A stretch of DNA of 64,000 nt, from positions 62,001 through 126,000 of the forward strand of contig NZ_CP028158.1 in NCBI RefSeq assembly GCF_003030345.1. Direction: 5' to 3'. Each line of letters begins with the position of its first letter. Position 1 is the first letter of the stretch. This document shows positions 8,292 to 16,203 of the stretch, piece by piece. This stretch comes from Plantactinospora sp. BC1 (lineage in GTDB: Bacteria; Actinomycetota; Actinomycetes; Mycobacteriales; Micromonosporaceae). The notes under the pieces were generated by a model, which saw nothing but the letters and a program-made list of their open reading frames with translations, made no database searches and was not told the origin of the DNA. The translations under genes and the position numbers were made by a program.

Positions 8292-9653
8292 ATGGAGTCC
8301 ACGGGTAACGGGCATGCTGTCGTCATCGGTGCGAGCATTGCGGGTCTGTTGGCCGCACGGGCGCTGAGCGAAGCGTACGACCGGGTTACCGTCCTCGATC
8401 GCGACGACCTGCCGGCGCAGCCGGTGCCCCGCCGGGGCGTACCGCAGAGCCGTCAGCTGCACGTCCTGCTCACCCGGGGGGCGCAGATCCTCGAGGAGTT
8501 CTTCCCCGGAGTCACGGACGACCTGCTCGCGGCCGGAGCGCTTCGCCTCGATCCCCAGGTGGACACCACGTACTATCTCGACGGCCGCGCCATCGCACCG
8601 GCACCGTCCGGCTTCACCGTGCTCGGCGTGACCCGCCCGCTGGTGGAGTACCACATGCGGCAACGCGTGGAGCGGCTCCCGAACGTGGTGGTTCGACCCG
8701 GCGTCGAGGCGGTCGGACTGCTTACCGGGCCGGACGGCGCGGCGGTGACCGGGGTACGGACCACCGGTGGCGACGCCCCGGAGCTGGCCGATCTCGTCGT
8801 GGACGCCGCCGGCCGTGGGTCACGGGCGCTGGCCTGGTTGCGTGCGGCCGGAGTCGCGGAGCCGGAGAGCTCCCGGGTCGAGGTCGACGTCGTGTACGTG
8901 ACCCGCAGTTATCGCTGGGAGCCTGGTCATCTCGACGGGCGGCACGGTCTGCTCATCGTCCCGATGCCCGGGACCCCCCGTGGTGGCGCTGCGGTGCACG
9001 TGGAGGGCGACCGCTGGGTGGTGGCCCTCTTCGGGCTGGTCGGCGACACCCCGCCGGTGGACGACGAGGGCATGCTGGCGTTCGCGGAGTCGTTGCCGGT
9101 CCCCGACCTGATCAACCTGCTACGCGAGGCGAAGCCGCTCGACGACCCGGTCAGGATGCGGTACCCGGCGAGCGAACGCTGGCACTTCGAGAAGGCGGGT
9201 CACCGCCCCGACGGCTTCGTCGTGGTGGGTGACGGGCTGTGCAGCTTCAACCCGACCTACGGACAGGGGATGTCCGTCGCGGCGATGGAGGCGCTGATCC
9301 TCCGCGACCTGACCCGGGCCGGTACCGCCGGGCTGCCGGGCCGGTTCTACCGGGAGGCGGCGAAGGCCATCGACGCGGCGTGGACGCTCTCGGTCGGCGG
9401 TGACCTGAGGTTCCCCGAGATCGCCGGGCACCGCAGCGCACTCGACCGGATGCTGGCCCGCTATCTGGACCGGTACCGGCTGGCGGCCACCGTGGACCCC
9501 ACGCTGGCCAGGACGTTCCTCGGGGTCGCGCAGATGGTGGCACCCGCCACCGCGATGGTGACACCGGGACACCTCGTCAGGGTGTTCCGGGGGACCCGTC
9601 GCGCCCGAGCGCGGCAGAGGGTCCAGGCTCCCGCCCGGCGCCGCGACGGTTAG
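8292..9653 (+). CDS. FAD-dependent monooxygenase / oxidoreductase (UbiH-like)
   Basis: This is a 453-aa protein. The N-terminal dinucleotide fold is VVIGASIAGLLAARAL followed by RVTVLDRDDLP, the acidic residue that binds the FAD ribose. A later FVVVGDGLCSFNPTYGQGM is the GD motif region of class A flavoprotein hydroxylases, where Asp contacts FAD. The 'GVPQSRQLHVLL' segment is common in actinobacterial tailoring oxygenases. It probably hydroxylates or epoxidises a small hydrophobic substrate with NAD(P)H in the cytosol. The Shine-Dalgarno before ATG 8292 is weak. It converges on the conservon operon, and some conservons are neighboured by oxygenases, but a functional link is only suggestive. 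Confidence 0.8.
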   Translation: MESTGNGHAVVIGASIAGLLAARALSEAYDRVTVLDRDDLPAQPVPRRGVPQSRQLHVLLTRGAQILEEFFPGVTDDLLAAGALRLDPQVDTTYYLDGRAIAPAPSGFTVLGVTRPLVEYHMRQRVERLPNVVVRPGVEAVGLLTGPDGAAVTGVRTTGGDAPELADLVVDAAGRGSRALAWLRAAGVAEPESSRVEVDVVYVTRSYRWEPGHLDGRHGLLIVPMPGTPRGGAAVHVEGDRWVVALFGLVGDTPPVDDEGMLAFAESLPVPDLINLLREAKPLDDPVRMRYPASERWHFEKAGHRPDGFVVVGDGLCSFNPTYGQGMSVAAMEALILRDLTRAGTAGLPGRFYREAAKAIDAAWTLSVGGDLRFPEIAGHRSALDRMLARYLDRYRLAATVDPTLARTFLGVAQMVAPATAMVTPGHLVRVFRGTRRARARQRVQAPARRRDG

Positions 9654-9713
9654 GGGAGCCTGCCGACCGCCCGCCGTGCCGGTCGACCTCTCCGTCCGGT
9701 ACCCGTCGACCCT

Positions 9714-9741
9714 CCGGCCGCTCGGCGCGGCCTGCGGCCGG
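9714..9741. terminator. Bidirectional terminator-like hairpin between convergent genes
   Basis: CCGGCCGC (9714-9721) pairs with GCGGCCGG (9734-9741) in an 8-bp perfect stem with a 12-nt loop. It is placed between the monooxygenase stop (9653) and the cvnD stop (9778). There is no T-tract, as is common in high-GC actinobacteria. Confidence 0.45.
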
Positions 9742-9777
9742 CGGTGGTGGGTAGCCGGGGCGCGGCCGGAGTGCGGC

Positions 9778-10332
9778 TCAGCCGCCGACCGGCAGGAGGG
9801 CCATGGCGTGCCGGACGAGCTGGATCAGGGCCTGCTTGCTGGACTCGCGATCCCTCGCGTCGCACCAGAGCAGCGGGACGGTCGGCGGGAGTTTCAACGC
9901 CGCCCGGATCTCCCGCTCCGTGTAGAGGCACTCGCCGAAGAAGCGGTTGACGGCGGCGACAAAGGGGATCTGCCGCCGCTCGAAGTAGTCGATGGCGGGG
10001 AAGCTGTTGTTGAGCCTCCTGGTGTCGACCAGCACGATGGCGCCGATCGCACCCTGCGCCAGCTCGTCCCACATGAACCAGAACCGGTCCTGCCCCGGCG
10101 TGCCGAACAGATAGAGCACGACCTCGGAGGCGATGGTGATCCGCCCGAAGTCCAGCGCGACCGTGGTGCGCGTCTTGTTGTGCACGCCGGTGACGTCGTC
10201 GACACCGGCACCGGCCTGGGTCAGGACCTCCTCCGTGGTCAACGGCGCGATCTCGCTGACCGACCCGACGAAGGTGGTCTTGCCGACGCCGAACCCACCG
10301 GCCACGACGAGCTTGACCGATCTACGATCCAC
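9778..10332 (-). CDS. cvnD: Conservon small GTPase (CvnD-type)
   Basis: This is a 184-aa Ras-like GTPase. The motifs are G1 GGFGVGKTTFVGS near residues 12-24, G3 FGTPGQDRFWFMWDEL, and NRFFGE where NKxD is expected, so the guanine-specificity motif is degenerate as in other conservon GTPases. It is the last gene of a cvnA-B-C-D operon, 18 bp after cvnC. In Streptomyces such proteins work with the CvnA kinase-like membrane protein and the Roadblock protein in a G-protein-like signalling complex that affects development and secondary metabolism. It is cytosolic or membrane-associated. Confidence 0.92.
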   Translation of the reverse strand: MDRRSVKLVVAGGFGVGKTTFVGSVSEIAPLTTEEVLTQAGAGVDDVTGVHNKTRTTVALDFGRITIASEVVLYLFGTPGQDRFWFMWDELAQGAIGAIVLVDTRRLNNSFPAIDYFERRQIPFVAAVNRFFGECLYTEREIRAALKLPPTVPLLWCDARDRESSKQALIQLVRHAMALLPVGG

Positions 10333-10350
10333 GTTCCACAGTCCCTTTGC

Positions 10351-10713
10351 TCATAGTCGTTCGAGGCCGGCGAGTACGGCCTCCAGCAGGCGCATGTCGG
10401 TGACCTTCTGCTGGGCCGGAGAACCGATCCTGAGGAGCCGCTGCTCGACCAGCACGTCGACCATCACCTTGACGATGGTGAGCGGCCGGTGCAGGTGGGC
10501 GCCGATCTCGGCCACCGACATCCAGTCCGTGCACTGGTTGATGATGTCCTGCAACTCCGGATCCAACCGGGTGTTGACCGGCACCGCGATGACCTGGGTC
10601 GCCAGGTCCAGGTCGCTGTTGCGGGGACGGGTCCGTCCGCGCACGAGGACGTAGAGCGGAACGAGTCCGCTCTCCTCGGTCTCGTAGTCGCCGCCAGCCC
10701 GTGACTCAGCCAT
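10351..10713 (-). CDS. cvnC: DUF742 protein (CvnC-type)
   Basis: This is a 120-aa protein with the DUF742 pattern. An N-terminal YVLVRGRTRP is followed by the winged-helix-like segment WMSVAEIGAHLHRPLTIVKV and a C-terminal QRLLRIGSP. The fold is expected to bind a partner or DNA through a helix-turn-helix. It overlaps cvnB by 8 bp and sits 18 bp before cvnD, the standard conservon order. It has no membrane segment. Its role within the complex is not firmly known. Confidence 0.92.
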   Translation of the reverse strand: MAESRAGGDYETEESGLVPLYVLVRGRTRPRNSDLDLATQVIAVPVNTRLDPELQDIINQCTDWMSVAEIGAHLHRPLTIVKVMVDVLVEQRLLRIGSPAQQKVTDMRLLEAVLAGLERL

Positions 10714-11137
10714 GGCCTGTGCCTGGGCCGCCGGTTGGTCGCAGCGGCGCGGGTCGCGTCTCGGTGCTGAGATGCTCGCCGATGCGCGTCACCAGACGGC
10801 CCATCTCGTAGGCGACCGTGCCCATGTCGACGGCCTGGTCGCAGAGGACGGCGAGCCGGGCGTTCTGGCCGGCAGCGGCGACGAACAGCGTCTGGTTGTC
10901 GTATTCGACGATGACCTGCTGGACGTACCCGCTCTCGAAGCGCCGGCCCATGCCTGCGGCGACGCTGTACAACGACGAGGCGCCGGCGGCCAGCAGCTCC
11001 GCGCCGTCCTGGGGCAGCGACGCCGAGCGTTGGATCGTCAGCCCATCGGTCGACAGCACCAGCGCGTCGATGACGTTGGGAACCTTCAGCAGGTCGTCCA
11101 ACATCCAGGTCAGGTCCTGAGAGGTCGAGTTGGTCAC
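10706..11137 (-). CDS. cvnB: Roadblock/LC7 domain protein (CvnB-type)
   Basis: This is a 143-aa protein made of a single Roadblock/LC7 domain. The segments VIDALVLSTDGLTIQRSASL, a mid helix with ASSLYSVAAGMG, and the strand pair QQVIVEYDNQTLFVAAAG are typical. The family acts as a regulator or GTPase-activating partner of small Ras-like GTPases. The ATG overlaps the cvnA stop by 4 bp (11134-11137), which implies coupled translation with the sensor. Confidence 0.93.
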   Translation of the reverse strand: MTNSTSQDLTWMLDDLLKVPNVIDALVLSTDGLTIQRSASLPQDGAELLAAGASSLYSVAAGMGRRFESGYVQQVIVEYDNQTLFVAAAGQNARLAVLCDQAVDMGTVAYEMGRLVTRIGEHLSTETRPAPLRPTGGPGTGHG

Positions 11138-13551
11138 GCTTTCCTGCCTTGATCGTCATTTGGCTTCTGGATCCCTGCGGCCCGCCCGGCGGCCCAGCCT
11201 CGCTGGTAGCCGGCGAGCCGGTCCCGAGCCTGCTCGGCCGGCCGGGCGGGTCCGGCCGGCCTCGGTGCGGTGGCGGAGGTGGGTTCGGCGCGGAGTCCGG
11301 GCGCGAGGTGCTGTTGCGGGTCCCGCTGCGGCAGCGGCGGCCGGGCGCTGGCTTGCGGGGCCGGCGAGCCGCCACCGACCCCGCTGGGCACCGGGGCTGC
11401 TCCCGGTTTGGCAGCGGAACCCGATCGGGCGGTGCCGTTCGGCGACGCCGCGACCGGGGCGGGCGCGGAGGAGGCGGCGGGACGAGGCTCGCGCCGGGCG
11501 CCCTTCTCCGGCTTCGGGGCCGCCGGGCCGGCCGGGACCGGTGACTGGCCGGTCGGCTCGGGGCGGTCCGCGGCGTCGCCGACGGCGATGACCCGCTTCG
11601 GCAGGAGTACGACCGCCAGCAGTCCTCCGTACGCCGAGGGGCGCAGGGTCACCTGGATGCCGTGCCGCTTGGCCAGCTCCGTCACCACGTGCAGACCGAT
11701 CTGCGCACCGTCCTTGAGGGCCGTCACGTCCGGTGTCGGTGCGGTCCTGAGCAGCTCGTTGGCCCGTTCCAGGGCGTCGGGGCGCATCCCGACCCCGGAG
11801 TCCTCGACCTCCACGGCGACGCCGTTCGCAACCTCGTTGGCGGTCACCCAGACGGTGGTGCCGGGCGGGCTGAACGCGAGCGCGTTGTCCAGGAGTTCGG
11901 ACAGCAGGTGGATGGTGCCGGCGACCGCCTGACCGACGATCGCCACGTCGGGCGCCCCGCGCAGGGTGATCCGCTGGTAGTGCTGTGCCTCCGCGAACGC
12001 CGCCAGCAGCACCCGACGTACCGGCACCGGGCTCTGGAAGCGCCGGCCGATCTGGCCACCGGCCAGGATGAGGAGGTTTTCCAGGAACCGCCGGGCCTGG
12101 GTCAACTGGTGGTTGATGTCGAACAGCTCACTGAGCAGCTTCTCGTCGCCGACCCGGTGCTGAACTCCCTCGATGACCTTCAGGCCCCGTTGCAGCGGCC
12201 GCTGCGGACGGCGGGCGACCCCCATCAGCATCGCGGTACTGGCGGCCCGGGTCGTCGCCTCGTCGATCGCCGCCGCCGCCGCGGCCCGCAACGACCTGTT
12301 GATGACCTCGGCCATCTGGCCGATCTCGTCGCTGCCGTAGTCCCGGAACGACAGTTCGGCCTCCGGATCGACCTTTTCGTGCCGGCGCAGCCGCTCCATC
12401 ATCGCCGGCAGCCGCTGGTCCACCATGGTCGCGGCGTCCTCGCCCAGGTTGGAGAGGCGTACCGGCAGCTCGCTCGACTTGCGCCACGCCCACAGGATGG
12501 CGGCGCCCGCGATGGAGGCCGCGACCAGGCTTGCCAGCGACGCCATCAGCAACTGGTTGTTGCCGGTGCGCAGGGCCTCTGCGGAAACCTCGTCGGCCTG
12601 CTGGACGGTCATCTCGATCAGCCGCTCCGAGACCTGTCCGGTCAGCGCCTCCCAGCGGGACCTGATGCTGGAGAGGTTGCGGGGGACACCGTCCTGCCAC
12701 GCACCACCGGTGATGATGGCCTGTTCGGCGGCGACCAACTCCCGCCACGCGTCGCCGTCCGTCAGCTCCTTCAGGCGCTCGCCCGGGCCCGGCAGCAGGT
12801 GCGGGGTGACGGTGGCCAGGCCGGCGTGGTACGAGCCGACCAGGCTGACGAACTCGAGGTAGTCCTGCTGGCCGAACGCCCGCGCGCCGAACGCCCCGTC
12901 CATCCTCGACGCCGCCCGGGACATCAGGTCGCTGACCCGGAACGAATCGGTGGCGGTGATGCCGCCCTGCGTCGCGGTCACGTCCGGGACGACCCGGGCC
13001 TGGGTGTCGAAGAGGGTGGTCGCGGCGTCGAGCAAGTTGTTGTAGAAGCCGAAGGCCCGCGGCCCGTCGATCGACCGGGAGTCCACTGTGCTGCGTACGC
13101 TCGGCAGTTGGTCGAGGAACTCGGTCAACGTCCGCCACCGCGTCACGATAGAGTCCGGGGCGTTGCCGAGTGCCTCGGTCGCCACGGCACGCAGCTCGGA
13201 GAGCCGGTCGTCGGTCAGTTTCCGCTGGTCGACGAGGGGTTGCAGGTCACCGGAGCGCTGTGCCAGGTGAGTGATGCTCAGCCGCCGCTCCTGCATGATC
13301 GAGGTCAGCGCGGAAACCGCCGGGATCGACACGCTCCGGACCGAGTCGGCGACCGCTCGGGTATAGAAGCCCTGGAAGACGAGGTACCCGGAGGCCACGA
13401 GCCAGAGCACCACGACGACGATGCTGGGGGCGAGCACCAGCCGAATGACGTGCCGCCTGATGGACTTCTGCCCGCCACGGCGTCGAGCCGACGTCGTTGA
13501 CTGACCACGGGTCTCCGGCCCACCCGCACGGTCGGCCTGTGAATGCGTCAA
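11134..13551 (-). CDS. cvnA: Conservon sensor: membrane histidine-kinase-like protein (CvnA-type)
   Basis: This is an 805-aa protein. An N-terminal cytosolic tail rich in basic residues precedes TM1 (VLAPSIVVVVLWLVASGYLV). A large extracytoplasmic nitrate/nitrite-sensor-like helical domain follows, then TM2 near residue 345 (LLMASLASLVAASIAGAAIL), a HAMP-like linker, and an HATPase_c domain with N-box LLSELLDNALAFSPPG and G1 VEDSGVGM. No clear H-box His is seen, as is usual for conservons. The C-terminal 150 residues are Pro/Ala-rich and probably disordered. It is the first gene of cvnABCD, with a promoter-like pair just upstream (13591-13620). Confidence 0.92.
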   Translation of the reverse strand: MTHSQADRAGGPETRGQSTTSARRRGGQKSIRRHVIRLVLAPSIVVVVLWLVASGYLVFQGFYTRAVADSVRSVSIPAVSALTSIMQERRLSITHLAQRSGDLQPLVDQRKLTDDRLSELRAVATEALGNAPDSIVTRWRTLTEFLDQLPSVRSTVDSRSIDGPRAFGFYNNLLDAATTLFDTQARVVPDVTATQGGITATDSFRVSDLMSRAASRMDGAFGARAFGQQDYLEFVSLVGSYHAGLATVTPHLLPGPGERLKELTDGDAWRELVAAEQAIITGGAWQDGVPRNLSSIRSRWEALTGQVSERLIEMTVQQADEVSAEALRTGNNQLLMASLASLVAASIAGAAILWAWRKSSELPVRLSNLGEDAATMVDQRLPAMMERLRRHEKVDPEAELSFRDYGSDEIGQMAEVINRSLRAAAAAAIDEATTRAASTAMLMGVARRPQRPLQRGLKVIEGVQHRVGDEKLLSELFDINHQLTQARRFLENLLILAGGQIGRRFQSPVPVRRVLLAAFAEAQHYQRITLRGAPDVAIVGQAVAGTIHLLSELLDNALAFSPPGTTVWVTANEVANGVAVEVEDSGVGMRPDALERANELLRTAPTPDVTALKDGAQIGLHVVTELAKRHGIQVTLRPSAYGGLLAVVLLPKRVIAVGDAADRPEPTGQSPVPAGPAAPKPEKGARREPRPAASSAPAPVAASPNGTARSGSAAKPGAAPVPSGVGGGSPAPQASARPPLPQRDPQQHLAPGLRAEPTSATAPRPAGPARPAEQARDRLAGYQRGWAAGRAAGIQKPNDDQGRKA

Positions 13552-13590
13552 CTTTCATCCAATCATGGCTCAATGGGACCAGCAGGGCGA

Positions 13591-13620
13591 ACGTTACGAC
13601 CAACGCCGATGCGGGCGCAA
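13591..13620 (-). promoter_or_regulatory. Candidate promoter of the cvnABCD operon
   Basis: On the minus strand TTGCGC (13615-13620) and TAACGT (13591-13596) are separated by 18 bp and lie 40-70 bp before the cvnA ATG. The hexamers are partial sigma-70 matches. Confidence 0.4.
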
Positions 13621-13739
13621 CCCTACCTAAGGCCTACGAAGGACGGTCGGCCACAGGTGCCCGGCGACCGCGCGGGAGACCGCACGGCGCTCCAAAGTGG
13701 AGGGCGCTCCGACCGGGCATCCGCTGCCGTGCCGGCCGG

Positions 13740-15044
13740 TCAGCCGAAGCGGCTCCGCCGGCTCTCCTCGACCAGCCCGTCGACGATGTCGGCGAGTTGG
13801 TGCACCCCCCGGGTGGTGGCCATCCGGTCGGCGATGTGCCGCGCGGCGTCCCGGTACCGGTGGTCGTCGAGCACGGCGCGGACGGCACGGCGGACGGCTG
13901 CCGGTGTCGGGGTCTCGGTCCTGAGGCGGCGCCCGACACCGGCCCAGGCGACCCGGGCGATGACCTCGGGCTTGTCCTCGTGGCTGCCGGCGGCGACGAT
14001 CGGCACCCCGTAGCGCAGGGCGTACTGCACGCCGCCGTATCCGCCGTTCGTGACGTAGACGTCGGTCCTGGGCAGGAGGTCGTCGTAGGGCAGGAACTCG
14101 GCCGCCCGGGCGTTCGCGGGCAGCGGCGGCAGCGAATCGACCGGGCGTCCACCGGTCGCGACGGCGATCAGCACGTTCTCGTCGGCGAGACCCTCCAGTG
14201 CCGGTCGGATGAGCTGTCCGTAGTCGCTGTTCGCGATCGTGCCCTGGGTGAGGTGTACGACCGGTCGCGAGCCGTCCAGCTCCGGCCACCACGGGGGGAG
14301 CGGCGCCCGCGACCCGGAGGCGGAGATCGGTCCGGCGAAGTGCAGGGTGGCCGGGGCGTCGGACCGGGGGTACTCGAACTCGGGCACGGTGAACTGCACG
14401 ATCGCCTCGGCGTGACGTGGCCAGTCGAGCACCGCGAACGGGATCGAACGCCCGTGCAACCGCTGGAAGATCTGCTCGGCGATCCGCTCGAACGGCGGGA
14501 ACACGATCCTGCGGGTGACGGTGGCCAGGGTGGCGTCGCGGAGCCGGCCCAGCGGGCCGCGCAGCGGGGTGAGTCCGGTGCCGAAGGGCGCGGTGTCGCG
14601 GCTGGAGATCATCAGTGGACAGATGCCGCACATCACGACCGGCGGCCGTACGCCGAGGGGGTGGCCGAGCAGGAACGCGCCGCCCACGAAGGCCGGGTCG
14701 GTCAGGACCGCGTCGGCCGGCTCGGCGGCGTGCGCCGCCATCACGGCGTCGTGCTGGGGCAGCCCGGGGCGTACGAAGATGTGCTCGATGTCGTGGGCGA
14801 GCGCCCTGGTGCCCCGCAGTGCGGCGCGCTCGGGGAAGGTCTCGTTCCAGTCCCGCCGGTCGTCGAAGTCGGCCTCGGCCGGCAGTGGCAGGTGGGTGGC
14901 GCCGGTGGCCCGGACGACCTCGGCGAATCTGGCTCCGGTGACGAACCGGACCCGGTCGCCTCGCCCGGCGAGGTGCCGTGCGACCGCGAGCAGGGGTGTG
15001 ACGTGCCCGTGGATGGGCATCGCGGCGATGATGATCGACGCCAT
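13740..15044 (-). CDS. MGT-type (GT1, macrolide-like) glycosyltransferase
   Basis: This 434-aa protein has a GT-B fold of the UGT/macrolide glycosyltransferase type. The N-terminal acceptor domain starts IIIAAMPIHGHVTPLLAVA, with the catalytic His in HGHVTP. The C-terminal nucleotide-sugar domain contains VHLTQGTIANSDYG, TDVYVTNGGYGGVQYALRYG and the end motif GSHEDKP, where UGTs usually have D/EQ. It transfers a hexose from an NDP-sugar to a hydrophobic acceptor. It is divergent from a TetR gene with a 79-bp shared promoter region, an arrangement typical of inducible inactivation of a xenobiotic or self-made aglycone. Confidence 0.85.
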   Translation of the reverse strand: MASIIIAAMPIHGHVTPLLAVARHLAGRGDRVRFVTGARFAEVVRATGATHLPLPAEADFDDRRDWNETFPERAALRGTRALAHDIEHIFVRPGLPQHDAVMAAHAAEPADAVLTDPAFVGGAFLLGHPLGVRPPVVMCGICPLMISSRDTAPFGTGLTPLRGPLGRLRDATLATVTRRIVFPPFERIAEQIFQRLHGRSIPFAVLDWPRHAEAIVQFTVPEFEYPRSDAPATLHFAGPISASGSRAPLPPWWPELDGSRPVVHLTQGTIANSDYGQLIRPALEGLADENVLIAVATGGRPVDSLPPLPANARAAEFLPYDDLLPRTDVYVTNGGYGGVQYALRYGVPIVAAGSHEDKPEVIARVAWAGVGRRLRTETPTPAAVRRAVRAVLDDHRYRDAARHIADRMATTRGVHQLADIVDGLVEESRRSRFG

Positions 15045-15071
15045 GGCGGCACCCCGCTCTGGACCCGAGGG

Positions 15072-15098
15072 ATACTATTGGGGACCATGGAGCAGTAT
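15072..15098. promoter_or_regulatory. Inverted repeat between glycosyltransferase and TetR genes
   Basis: ATACT (15072-15076) and AGTAT (15094-15098) form a 5-bp inverted repeat 27 bp overall, with CCATGG at its centre. It lies in the 79-bp divergent promoter gap, in unusually AT-rich sequence, and is a plausible TetR operator. Confidence 0.4.
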
Positions 15099-15123
15099 TC
15101 ATCTTTATGGCGTGGTAGTCAAT

Positions 15124-15864
15124 ATGACGAGCGGTGACGGCCGCACCCGCGCCTACCGGTCGGAGCTTCGAGATCGGCAGGCGGCGGAGACCCGGCGACG
15201 CGTCGTCGACGCCGCCATCGAGGTGTTCGGCCAGCACGGCTATCAGGCCGCCACGTTCGCGCAGATCGCGAAGCGGGCCGGCGTCTCCGTCGAGACCGTG
15301 CGCAGGTACGGCCCGAAGACAGCGATCCTGTGGGCCGCGGTCGAGGTCGCGTCCTTCGGTGTCGAAGGCCGCGACCTCGACTTCTTCGCCACCGAGCGGG
15401 GTGCGACCCTGCTCCGGGTCCCGGACCGGGACGCATTCGCGGTCTTCGTCGCCGAGACGATGCTCGGCATCAACGAGTCGTCCGCCGGGGTCTGGGCCGC
15501 GGTCACCGGCGCGGCGACCGGGGACCGCGAACTGCGCGGCCACCTGACCGAGCGGCTCGCCGAGATCAGGAGACAGGTCGAGCGGGTACTCCGGCTGGTC
15601 GCCGAGCGCGGCTGGTTACGCAGCGACGTGCCGTTCGACGACCTTGTCGAGACGTTCTGCGTCATCACCAGCGTCGAGAGCTACCAGCGTTTCGTGCGCC
15701 TGGACGGCAAGTCGCACGAGGAGTACAGCGCATTCGTCGCCCGAACCGTACGCGAGACGATCCTGGACGGTGCCGGCGGCGCTGGCCCGATGGTCACCGG
15801 TCCCGGAGCACCGGCGAGCCCGCACGCTGGGTATCCGACAGACGGGATCGGAGCCTCGCAGTGA
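15124..15864 (+). CDS. TetR/AcrR-family transcriptional regulator
   Basis: This is a 246-aa protein. Residues 18-65 form the TetR helix-turn-helix: RRVVDAAIEVFGQHGYQAAT, then FAQIAKRAGVSVETVRRYG with the recognition helix. The rest is an all-helical ligand-binding domain with a Gly/Pro-rich tail. ATG 15124 places the HTH at the usual distance from the N-terminus, while the longer open frame runs antisense over the glycosyltransferase gene. It probably represses the divergent glycosyltransferase gene and itself through the inverted repeat at 15072-15098. The ligand is unknown. Confidence 0.88.
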   Translation: MTSGDGRTRAYRSELRDRQAAETRRRVVDAAIEVFGQHGYQAATFAQIAKRAGVSVETVRRYGPKTAILWAAVEVASFGVEGRDLDFFATERGATLLRVPDRDAFAVFVAETMLGINESSAGVWAAVTGAATGDRELRGHLTERLAEIRRQVERVLRLVAERGWLRSDVPFDDLVETFCVITSVESYQRFVRLDGKSHEEYSAFVARTVRETILDGAGGAGPMVTGPGAPASPHAGYPTDGIGASQ

Positions 15865-16203
15865 CCGCTACCATTTCCTCGACGCCGGGCAGGCCGGACG
15901 CCATGTCCGGGGCGGCCGCGCACCGGCCCATCCAGACCGCGTCCAGTCGCGGTCCAGTCGCGGCTGGCACTGTCGACCAATACGACGACGTCGAGTGAGT
16001 ACTCGTGATGCTGGCACAGCTCCGAATCCGTTCGCCGCATCTCCGCAGGGCAGGATCCGACGGACCGAACTGATCGACACGTGCCGGGAAGACCGTCGCA
16101 ATGATTGGAGCATTCGTAGACGACGTTGACCGAGCCGCAATCCCGAACGGCTCAGCCGACATCTGGGGGGATGTCGGAGTCCGCGGCAGGGAGGGGGCAA
16201 TCC
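15865..16203. other. Intergenic region before the LAL regulator
   Basis: This 339-bp stretch has no credible gene. It contains a short inverted repeat, CGAGT-GAGT-ACTCG, at 15992-16005. The promoter of the LAL gene should lie here, but no clear hexamers were found. Confidence 0.35.
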
